Positions 7,787 through 15,232 of a stretch of DNA of 64,000 bases are shown one piece after another (position 1 is the stretch's first letter; each line of letters opens with the position of its first letter). The notes beneath the pieces are model-generated. The model searched no databases. It saw only the letters and a list, made by a program, of their open reading frames with translations, and had not been told where the DNA came from. The DNA comes from QWHO01 sp021404945 (lineage in GTDB: Bacteria; Vulcanimicrobiota; Xenobia; Xenobiales; QWHO01). The position numbers and the translations under genes were made by a program. The stretch covers positions 62,001 to 126,000 of the forward strand of contig CAUJEN010000062.1 in assembly GCA_963169765.1 (NCBI GenBank), in the 5' to 3' direction.

Positions 7787-8996
7787 GCTGGAGCAACTCA
7801 TAGAGTCGCTCGGAAGCCTGCTCGAAGGTTTCCCGGGCGGCCTGCTCGAGGGCCTGAGCCGAGAGCGCCTGGCGCCGGACAGGGTCCTGGAGCAAGACTT
7901 GAATGCTCGGCCAGAGCTGCTCGGGCCTGGCCACCAGCACTCCGCCGCCCCGAGCCAGGGTGGCTCGCGTTCCGTGGCTCTCCAGGGCTACCACGGGGAG
8001 ACCGGCGGCCATGGCCTCCATGGTGGTCAGCCCGTAGCTCTCGTGGCGAGAAGCGACCACCATCAGGTCCGCCAGGCTCAGGGCCGCGTGCTTGTCCAGC
8101 CCCCCCAGGTGGCCGGGAAAGATCACCCGCACCCGATTCAGCCGGCTGGCCAGACGGCGCAGCCTGGCAAAGAATGCTTCCCCGCCCATGTAGGCGGCCG
8201 ATCCGATGATGGCCAGCACCAGAGGCTCGGTGATCAGCCCCCGCTCCTCGGCCTGGAGCAGAGCCTCGAGCAGGATGTCCTGACCCTTCTCAGGAGAGAT
8301 GCGGGACAGGGTGACCAACAGGGGATGGGACTCCAGTTCCCACTCCCTGGCCAGCCGGGTCTGAGCCGGCTCGAGCTCGGATGGGGAAGGGGCGGGCTGG
8401 GCGCCCCAGGGGATGACCGCCACCCGGGGAGAAGGGTAGCAGCGGTTGAGGGTGCCGACCATCCCCTCCGAGGGCGCCACGAGATGGCTGTGGGTGGCCG
8501 CGTCTGCCTGTTTGTCGAGCACCAGTCTCAGCACGTCGGGCCAGATGGGCCAGCGGCGGGCCCGCCGGTGGATGGCGGTGGCCCACTCGGGGCGCACACG
8601 GCCTCGCAGGTACATGCGGCAGAAGAACTCGACCACGTCCACGTGCAGGATGCAGAGGGAGGGAATGCCAGCCAGGGCCAGCCTGGCAAAGTCCGGCCCT
8701 TCGGAGACATCGTGGCTCAGAACGACCTTCGGACCGGGGCGAGCCAGGATGGCCTCGGTGCAGGCTCTTTCGAACTGCCGGCAGAAGCGCGCGTAGGCCA
8801 GTTCTTTGAGGGTGGCGGGGTGCCTTCCCGCGAGAAAGTCGAGCTGTCGGTAGCTCACTCCGGGCGGGGCCTGGGGGCCGCTGCCGAGCAGGGCCACCGG
8901 CCGACCGGACCAGCTTCGGCACAAACGCTCGCAGATAGCGGCTCCTCCGCCCAGGGGCACACGTTCACTGTCATACCCGGCGTGGGCCGCCGTCAT
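7746..8996 (-). CDS. Glycosyltransferase family 4
   Basis: A 416-aa GT-B fold glycosyltransferase. The ATG at 8996 has GAGGTGGTG directly upstream; an upstream in-frame GTG at 9011 is possible. The N-terminal half has the acceptor-side G-G-G-A-A-I-C segment. The C-terminal GT4 domain shows S-R-I-S-P-E-K-G-Q-D-I-L-L-E-A and the donor-binding E-S-Y-G-L-T-T-M-E-A-M-A-A-G-L-P-V-V-A, an E-x7-E motif. Donor and acceptor cannot be assigned. A bacillithiol BshA role is conceivable because bshB-like genes exist at 33.6 kb, but distance and sequence give no direct support. It lacks membrane segments and is probably peripheral or cytoplasmic. Confidence 0.85.
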   Translation of the reverse strand: MTAAHAGYDSERVPLGGGAAICERLCRSWSGRPVALLGSGPQAPPGVSYRQLDFLAGRHPATLKELAYARFCRQFERACTEAILARPGPKVVLSHDVSEGPDFARLALAGIPSLCILHVDVVEFFCRMYLRGRVRPEWATAIHRRARRWPIWPDVLRLVLDKQADAATHSHLVAPSEGMVGTLNRCYPSPRVAVIPWGAQPAPSPSELEPAQTRLAREWELESHPLLVTLSRISPEKGQDILLEALLQAEERGLITEPLVLAIIGSAAYMGGEAFFARLRRLASRLNRVRVIFPGHLGGLDKHAALSLADLMVVASRHESYGLTTMEAMAAGLPVVALESHGTRATLARGGGVLVARPEQLWPSIQVLLQDPVRRQALSAQALEQAARETFEQASERLYELLQLSSRQPESPGQAR

Positions 8997-9045
8997 CACC
9001 ACCTCGACCACGGGGCGAGTCTTTGGGCGCCGACTCGGGAACCCT

Positions 9046-9112
9046 GCCGGACTTCTAGCACAATATGTTGGGCGTCGCGCAGCCGGAAAACTGTGTCAAG
9101 GGGGTTTCCGGC
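9046..9112 (+). repeat. Family B intergenic repeat, copy 1
   Basis: About 67 bp starting with GCCGGACTTCTAGC and ending in TTTCCGGC. GCCGGAAAAC at 9082-9091 pairs with GGTTTCCGGC at 9103-9112, eight continuous pairs plus one after a mismatch. It lies in the 276-bp divergent region between the GT4 and PilC/GspF genes. The remainder of that region (9113-9272) holds the PilC Shine-Dalgarno but no clear promoter. Confidence 0.6.
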
Positions 9113-9272
9113 CGCGCTCTCAGGCGCCAGAGTGCAGGCAATTTGTAGAACGGCGAAGCGCCTGTTGCCGAGGTGCTCAACGCGCGGCGCCTTAGAGGAG
9201 TAAGACGGCTGGCTCAGAAGTAATAAGCTCCATTGTTCCGCCGGGTGGGAACTTGTGGTAGGAGAGTGACGG

Positions 9273-10493
9273 TTGGCTACCTTCCGGTTTAAAGCTCTGG
9301 ATATGAATGATAAGGTGGTCGAAGGCAGCGTGCATGCCGATGGCCTCCAGATGGCTCAAACTCGTTTGCGGAAAATCTACAAGTCCGTTCTCGAGATCTC
9401 CGAGCAAGACACGTCCATTCTCGAGAAGATTGGCCGCGAGTCGGTTCGCGTGCCGCTTGACTCGCTCTCGATCTACACCCGCCAGCTCGCGACCATGATT
9501 GGCTCGGGCATCTCCATTCATCGCGCCGTTCGATTCCTGGGCAAAGGTGACTGCAAGCCCCTGAATACGATTCTGGCCCGCGTCTCCATCGCCATCGAGG
9601 GTGGCAAACCCCTTTCGCGCGCCCTCAGCGAGCATCCCAAGATTTTCGGCGAGATTTACGTCGCCCTGGTCAAGGCCGGCGAGACCTCGGGCCGCCTCGA
9701 GGTGGCTCTGGGCAAGCTTTCGACCTTGCTGGAGAAGTCGGTGCGCATCCGCAAGCGGGTGCAATCCACCTTTGCCTACCCCAGCGTGCTGGCGATCTGT
9801 TGTCTGGCCATCATCTGCCTGTTCGTTTTCTACGTCGTGCCGATGATGCGCCCCATTTTCGAAACCGCCGGCGTCACCCTGCCGGCGGTCACGAAGCTAC
9901 TGATCTGGCTGGTGGACACGGCCCAGAACCCGTGGGTGATGGGAGCGCTGATCCTGTCGATCCTGGGGGGCTCGGTTGGTTTTCGCTTCATTTTGAACTC
10001 GATGGGAGATCAATCTCCTTTCAAGATCTGGTTCGATGAGAACATCTTGAAGATTCCGCTGATCGGCTCGGTGATCCGCATCAGCACGCACGCCCGCGTG
10101 CTCTACACGATGGCGACCATGATGGACGCTGGCATTTCGATCGCCGAGTCACTCGAGTCCTGCGAGCGAGTGGCCGGCAACACCTCCATCCGACAGAAGC
10201 TCAAGCGCGCCCGTTATTCCTTGATGGACGGCATGAGCCTGGCCGCCAGCCTGGAGAAGCACGAAACCTTTGGTCGAGCCGCGATCCAGATGATCAAAGT
10301 GGGCGAGGAGTCCGGTAAGGTTGCCGACATGATGTCGCGCGTGGCCAAGCTTTACGAAGACGAAGCCGAGATGATGATGGACACCATGGCTTCTGCCATC
10401 GAGCCGCTCATGTTGGCGATCATGGGCTGCATCGTGGGTTTTATCACCCTGGCTTGCTTCATGCCGATGGTCCAGTTCGTCAGCGAAATGTGA
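9273..10493 (+). CDS. Type IV pilus/type II secretion inner-membrane platform protein (PilC/GspF family)
   Basis: A 406-aa full-length PilC/GspF protein, the inner-membrane platform that works with a PilB/GspE ATPase in pilus or pseudopilus assembly. TTG start at 9273, preceded by AGGAGAG six bases upstream. The N-terminal part begins F-R-F-K-A-L-D. Two duplicated F-domains follow: the first with I-Y-T-R-Q-L-A-T-M-I-G-S-G-I and K-A-G-E-T-S-G-R-L, the second with Y-T-M-A-T-M-M-D-A-G-I and K-V-G-E-E-S-G-K-V. Hydrophobic helices lie near residues 172-195, 222-242 and 375-400. No ATPase, retraction motor or secretin is in the window. It is followed after 28 nt by the 1568-aa protein and is likely cotranscribed with it. 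Confidence 0.92.
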   Translation: MATFRFKALDMNDKVVEGSVHADGLQMAQTRLRKIYKSVLEISEQDTSILEKIGRESVRVPLDSLSIYTRQLATMIGSGISIHRAVRFLGKGDCKPLNTILARVSIAIEGGKPLSRALSEHPKIFGEIYVALVKAGETSGRLEVALGKLSTLLEKSVRIRKRVQSTFAYPSVLAICCLAIICLFVFYVVPMMRPIFETAGVTLPAVTKLLIWLVDTAQNPWVMGALILSILGGSVGFRFILNSMGDQSPFKIWFDENILKIPLIGSVIRISTHARVLYTMATMMDAGISIAESLESCERVAGNTSIRQKLKRARYSLMDGMSLAASLEKHETFGRAAIQMIKVGEESGKVADMMSRVAKLYEDEAEMMMDTMASAIEPLMLAIMGCIVGFITLACFMPMVQFVSEM

Positions 10494-10521
10494 GCCGCGC
10501 TTCTGAGCTGGGAACGGTAAC

Positions 10522-13500
10522 TTGGCAGAGAGCCTGAAAGGTCAGGTCGCACCGAAGAGCCCACCAGGGGCTCCGGCGCACGTACAGCACCTGCTGAGCA
10601 AGCTGTCCGAGTCGCTCGACCTGGACGCCCCGCGCACGGCTTTCCTGGCTCTGCGCGAGAACCTGATCTACCTGCTGGAGATCTTCGCGGGCGCCTCGGC
10701 CGCGGCAGCCTCTGAGACCGGCTCCCTGGACGCCAGGACGAAGGCTCTCTGGAAGAGCGACGCCAGCTTGACTGACGTGGAGAACCTCCTCTGCCAGGCG
10801 CTGACGGCCCTGGAGGCTTCCCGATCCAATCCGGTGATCGGCAATTTGCGCTCGGTCTTTTTCGTGGGGGACACCACCAGCAAACCTTCGCCCCGCCGTC
10901 ACTCGCGGCTCTTGCGCATGGCCGGGGCGCCCTTTCGGGGCTACGTCTTCCTGTCCGAGTTCGCCGAGCTCAAGCCCGCCTCGCGCGATGCTTTCGCGGC
11001 TGAGGTCAAGCGCTATCTACCGATCCTGAAGGAATGGCTCACCGCGGCCCAGCCTTTCTTCAAGGACCTGCGCATCAGCGAAGAGGGTATTACTGCAGAC
11101 GGACATGCCCAGATCGTGCTGGAGGCGGGTAGTTCCAGGCTGGATCTCGGGCCCGCCATTCGGGTTTCCGAGTGCGCCCTCTGCCCGACGGTGACAGCCC
11201 GGGCGGCCGAGCCGGCCAAAGCGCCCGCCGCTGCAGCCAGGGCCACCACGGCTACCAAATCCGGTTCGGCCAGGACGGCCGTGGCCAGGAAGCCCGAAGG
11301 TGAAGCTGCGACTCCGGTCAAGAGCGGCGTGGTCAAGAAGGTGCTGGTCGTCAAGCGGCCCGACGGCACCATCGTGCGCAAAGTCGTGCAGACCGTGGCG
11401 GCTTCCGATGCTGCCAAAACGGCTGCCAAAGCCGACCCTGCCAAAAAGGTCGAGCCGGCCAGGGCAGGCGAGCCTCCCGCCCCTCGACCCGAGTTGATTG
11501 CGCCGGAGGCGGCGGGTAAGGCCACGGCCAAAGTCCCCGTCAAACCGGTCGCGAAGAGGCCCGAGTCCGATAGCAGGGGCAAGCCACTGGCGGCCGAGCC
11601 CGAGAAGGCCGCAGAGAAGGCCGAGCCGGTGGCGGCCGAGCCCGAGCGGGCCGCAGAGAAGGCTGAGCTGGCGGCGGCTGAGCCCGAGAAAACCGAGCAA
11701 GAGTCCGAGTCGGCAGCAGCCGGGCCTGAGAAGGCCGAGCCGGTGGCGGCCGGGCCAGACCAGACTGCGCAGGAGAGCGAGGCTGAAGAGCCCGAGATGC
11801 CCGAGGTCAGGGCAGAATCCGAAAAGGCTGAGGCGGGGAAGCCTGAGAAAGCCGCAGAGAAGACGGAGGATCCGGTCGCTGCCACCGAGGGTAAGGCCGA
11901 GCCTCTCCCCAACAAGGCTGAGCCCGCAAGACCAGTGGGCAGCTCCGGTGCCGTCAAGGCGCCGGTCAAACCTCCCAGCTCATCCGGAAAGTACGCCAGT
12001 GTCAGCGAGGAAGCGAAATCCGAGCCAGAGAAAGCGGAGGCGAAGTCCGGTGGCGTCAAAGCGCCGGTCAAGCCTCCAAGCTCGTCCGGGAAGTATGCCA
12101 CGGTCGGCCCGGAGAAGCTCGAACAGGCGAAGCCGTCCCAGCCCGGGCCCGCGGCGGCTGAAGCCACCGACGAAGCGGCGCCGCCCGAGCAGAAACCGGA
12201 GCCCAGGTCCGGGGGCGTGAGGTCGCCCGTGAAGCCACCAAGCTCGTCCGGCAGGTTCGAAGCCGTCCCACCCGAGGCTGAGAAGGCTGAGATCGTCCAG
12301 CCCGACCAGTCCGGGGCCCCACTCCCCCAGCCGGGCAAGCTTGCGCCCGAGCCCGAGGTGGCCCCGGTCATCGGCGATCAGGTGGCCCTGCCCGAGGTCG
12401 AGCCCGCCCCGTCGCCCGAGCCGGTTGGCGATCTCGATGAGGCATACGAAGAAGAATTGCTCATGGGCGCGCCCGAGGAAGGCGACTTCGTCCTCGAGGA
12501 AGTCGAGGTTTCCGATGAGGAGGAGTTGCTGCTGGGCGCCCCCGATGAGCTCGTCGAGGAATCTGCGCCTCCCCCTCCGGCCCTGGTCTCTTTGTCCTCC
12601 CAGGCCCCGCTCGCCATCCCTCAGGGCGTGCCCGACCACCTGCGCCACATTCTCGAGGCTTTGAACGCCGCCATCAAGAGCAATGACGCTTCCAAAGCGG
12701 CCGCCGAGGTGCAGGCCGGCTGGGACTTCATGCTCCGCTACTATGCCGGCGTGGTTTCGATGAGTTGGAGGAGCGCCGAGCGCAAGCTCCCCGAGAATGC
12801 CCGCCAGTTGATGCGCAACTGGGCGAGTCTGGGCGCCTGCCGCGAGCTTCTGGTCATGGGCCTTGGCCGCATCAACTCCTCCGAAGCCATCAACGCCGCT
12901 CTTGTGGCCGCCTTCAAGGGCGGCTTCTATGATATCATCCAGAAGCGGGGCGCCGACCTCGTCGCATGGTGCGAGAAGCCCCTCGAGGGCAGCGGCACCA
13001 CCGAAGCGATCAACACCTACCTGCCGGAGCTGCGCGACTGGCTCAAAAAGTCGGAGGATTACCTCGAGGGCTGCGAGCACTTCGCCGAGCCCCCGTCCGC
13101 CGAGGGCCACCTCGAGATCGTGGTGCAGTATGGCGAGTCCTTCCTCGAGCTGTGCGCACCCGATTTCGTCATCCAGATTCGCGAGTGCCCCGTTTGCCTG
13201 CCCAAGCTGCGCACGGCGAAGGCCGCCCCGGCACCGGTGGTCGAGGAGAAGGAGGCCGCCCCCGAGCTGGCTGACCTCCTGTTCGGGGGGGCGCCGGACG
13301 AATTTGGCACCTCCCAGATGCTGGGCGCCGCCGCTCCGCCCCAGACCCTGATCGTCAAGATGGGCGGCCCCGGCCCCGCCCCGGGCAAGACGGGCATCTT
13401 CGCGGGCCTGTCCAAGAAGATGAAGGTCTCCATGCCCGCGCCCCTGTCGGCGCTGGGCATCGAGATTCCCGAGAGCATCCCCGAGCACCTGGGCCACATC

Positions 13501-15228
13501 CTCAATCGCGTCAGTTACGGCGTCTCCCACCAGGACCCACAGGAAGCCAGCCTGAGCGTGCGCGACGCCCTGGAATACCTGGTGCGCTATTTCGCGGGCG
13601 TGGCCGGCATGGCCGCCAAGAACCTGGGCAAGGCCGGCCCCGAGATCACCGACGGTTGGACCGCAGAGCCCATGTCGGTCAGCCGCTGCGAGCACATCCT
13701 GTTTCACTCGCTCAAGGCGCTGTCGGCCTCGGATGACCCGATGGCCGTGCTGCTGCGCCAGGTTTTCCCCACCGGGGTGGGAGACGCCCACACCCGCACC
13801 ATCACCCTGGATGTCGAGAACCGCCTCAAGGCCCTGGGAAAGTTCTGCGCCCAGACCCAGGCCAACTGGGACAAGGTCCGGTCCATCCGCGAGAACAGCC
13901 GCTTCTTGCCCGTGCTCAAGGACTGGCTGACTGCCTCCAAAGGCTTCTTCAACGTGGTGGAGACCCTGGCCGAGCCACCCTCCGAGGACGGCAAGATGGA
14001 GATCGTGGTCAACTACAAGGACCACTTCCTCGAGCTGTTGCCGCCCGACTACTGCATGGTGGTCCGCCGCTGCCCGGTCTGTCTGCCTAACTACAAGGGC
14101 ACCGATCCCCCCGTGCCCGAGGAAGAGGAGGCGGCTCCTCCCCCCCGCCCCGAAACGGTCTCGCCCCTGCCAGCCGAGCCGGCCGAAACCAGCGTTCCCG
14201 GGCGGCGTCTGGACCAGGAGATGGACGACCTGCTCCAGGGCAAGGCGCCCAGAGCCGAAGAAAAGCCCCCGCCTTCCGGCGAGGCCCCCAGGCCTCGCCC
14301 GGGCCTTGCCTCACCGGCCGATGATGAGGAGCCGGCCATGGCTCACGACGTTTCCTTCATCGGCACCGGCAAGTCCGAGGACGGGCGTATCATCCACGGT
14401 GGCTACATCAACGTGGTCAACGTGGGGGGCGGGATGCTTTCGGCCACGGTGCGCGGCACCCATCCTTGCATCAGCGTCAAGCCGGTGCGCTTCAAAGGCA
14501 AGCACTGCCGCATCGAGTACCAGATCGACGAGGCCGACCTGCCCAGCTCGCGCAAGGTTTACGTGGTGATCCGCTCGGCCAACGAAACCCGCGAGATTCC
14601 GGTGTGGCAGATGCTGCCCCCCACGAGCACCCTGTCGATGTCCGACAACGCGTTTCGAGCCTTCATGGCCATCCCTATGATCGTCTACTTCTTCATCTTT
14701 ACCATTGTCCACACCCAGGCCAACCGCCTGGTCGAAGGGATCTTGAGGACAGCGCTGGGGGCCGAGGCAGTGGCCAGACCCGAGAATCTTGCTGCCGTCA
14801 AGTTGGCCCCCGCCGTGGTCGGCTCACTGGCAGGGGTTGCCCAGTTTGACGGGATGGCCTTCATCTTGTTCTCCGGCCTGGTCCCCTTTCTGGTGGCCAA
14901 GATCTTCTCGCTGGCGCCGCCTGACCAGATCCATCGCAACCGCAAGTGGCTCATCGGTTTTCTGGTGGCCCCGCTGGCCATCGTCACCGTGGTCGTGATC
15001 CCGTTCTTTCACGCCTTCTGCAACCGCCCAGAGCTCAAGCCGATGCAGTTCACCAGCATGTATCTCTGGTTCTTCTTCCTGAACGGCTTGACGGCCTATT
15101 ATCTCTACATTTCCCGCATGAACGAGCTGGAGCAGTGGATCCAGTTGTCTTTCATGCGCAAGTTCATCGGAGTGTGCGTCTGGGCGGTTTACTTCCTCTG
15201 TGCCATGATGGCAGTCTTCTTGCGCTAA
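10522..15228 (+). CDS. 1568-aa protein of unknown function: triplicated ~200-aa domain, Glu/Pro/Ala linkers, beta domain, C-terminal membrane region
   Basis: I do not recognise a family. A helical domain occurs three times, at about residues 17-225, 703-897 and 986-1192. Each copy opens with a P-x-H-[LV]-x-H-[IL]-L motif, continues with a Y-[FY]-A-G- or F-A-G-type segment, has a [RT]-[YF]-L-P-x-L-[KR]-[DE]-W-L motif and ends in C-x-x-C (C-A-L-C-P or C-P-V-C-L-P), so each may bind metal. Between copies 1 and 2 lies a ~475-residue Ala/Glu/Lys/Pro linker. A motif [ED]-L-L-x-G-x-A-P occurs four times in the linkers. Residues about 1274-1370 look like a beta-sandwich (G-G-Y-I-N-V-V-N-V-G-G-G). Five hydrophobic helices follow, near 1379-1400, 1441-1466, 1476-1499, 1514-1530 and 1547-1568. 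TTG start, weak ribosome site. It sits between PilC/GspF and YfhO genes with gaps of 28 and 4 nt. Confidence 0.75.
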   Translation: MAESLKGQVAPKSPPGAPAHVQHLLSKLSESLDLDAPRTAFLALRENLIYLLEIFAGASAAAASETGSLDARTKALWKSDASLTDVENLLCQALTALEASRSNPVIGNLRSVFFVGDTTSKPSPRRHSRLLRMAGAPFRGYVFLSEFAELKPASRDAFAAEVKRYLPILKEWLTAAQPFFKDLRISEEGITADGHAQIVLEAGSSRLDLGPAIRVSECALCPTVTARAAEPAKAPAAAARATTATKSGSARTAVARKPEGEAATPVKSGVVKKVLVVKRPDGTIVRKVVQTVAASDAAKTAAKADPAKKVEPARAGEPPAPRPELIAPEAAGKATAKVPVKPVAKRPESDSRGKPLAAEPEKAAEKAEPVAAEPERAAEKAELAAAEPEKTEQESESAAAGPEKAEPVAAGPDQTAQESEAEEPEMPEVRAESEKAEAGKPEKAAEKTEDPVAATEGKAEPLPNKAEPARPVGSSGAVKAPVKPPSSSGKYASVSEEAKSEPEKAEAKSGGVKAPVKPPSSSGKYATVGPEKLEQAKPSQPGPAAAEATDEAAPPEQKPEPRSGGVRSPVKPPSSSGRFEAVPPEAEKAEIVQPDQSGAPLPQPGKLAPEPEVAPVIGDQVALPEVEPAPSPEPVGDLDEAYEEELLMGAPEEGDFVLEEVEVSDEEELLLGAPDELVEESAPPPPALVSLSSQAPLAIPQGVPDHLRHILEALNAAIKSNDASKAAAEVQAGWDFMLRYYAGVVSMSWRSAERKLPENARQLMRNWASLGACRELLVMGLGRINSSEAINAALVAAFKGGFYDIIQKRGADLVAWCEKPLEGSGTTEAINTYLPELRDWLKKSEDYLEGCEHFAEPPSAEGHLEIVVQYGESFLELCAPDFVIQIRECPVCLPKLRTAKAAPAPVVEEKEAAPELADLLFGGAPDEFGTSQMLGAAAPPQTLIVKMGGPGPAPGKTGIFAGLSKKMKVSMPAPLSALGIEIPESIPEHLGHILNRVSYGVSHQDPQEASLSVRDALEYLVRYFAGVAGMAAKNLGKAGPEITDGWTAEPMSVSRCEHILFHSLKALSASDDPMAVLLRQVFPTGVGDAHTRTITLDVENRLKALGKFCAQTQANWDKVRSIRENSRFLPVLKDWLTASKGFFNVVETLAEPPSEDGKMEIVVNYKDHFLELLPPDYCMVVRRCPVCLPNYKGTDPPVPEEEEAAPPPRPETVSPLPAEPAETSVPGRRLDQEMDDLLQGKAPRAEEKPPPSGEAPRPRPGLASPADDEEPAMAHDVSFIGTGKSEDGRIIHGGYINVVNVGGGMLSATVRGTHPCISVKPVRFKGKHCRIEYQIDEADLPSSRKVYVVIRSANETREIPVWQMLPPTSTLSMSDNAFRAFMAIPMIVYFFIFTIVHTQANRLVEGILRTALGAEAVARPENLAAVKLAPAVVGSLAGVAQFDGMAFILFSGLVPFLVAKIFSLAPPDQIHRNRKWLIGFLVAPLAIVTVVVIPFFHAFCNRPELKPMQFTSMYLWFFFLNGLTAYYLYISRMNELEQWIQLSFMRKFIGVCVWAVYFLCAMMAVFLR
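11943..12261 (+). repeat. Three in-frame copies of a ~19-residue Pro/Ser motif
   Basis: Within the linker of the 1568-aa protein the peptide S-G-[AG]-V-[KR]-[AS]-P-V-K-P-P-S-S-S-G-[KR]-[YF] occurs three times, encoded at about 11943-12000, 12042-12099 and 12207-12261. Copies differ at synonymous and a few non-synonymous positions, so the peptide and not just the DNA seems to be kept. Confidence 0.8.
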
Positions 15229-15232
15229 AGCA

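Noticed and set aside
11980..14025. Long open frame (681 codons) on the minus strand inside the 1568-aa protein gene
   Set aside because: Antisense to a gene with clear repeated domains; composition is that of a high-GC mirror frame (Gly, Leu, His, Gln rich) and shows no motif.
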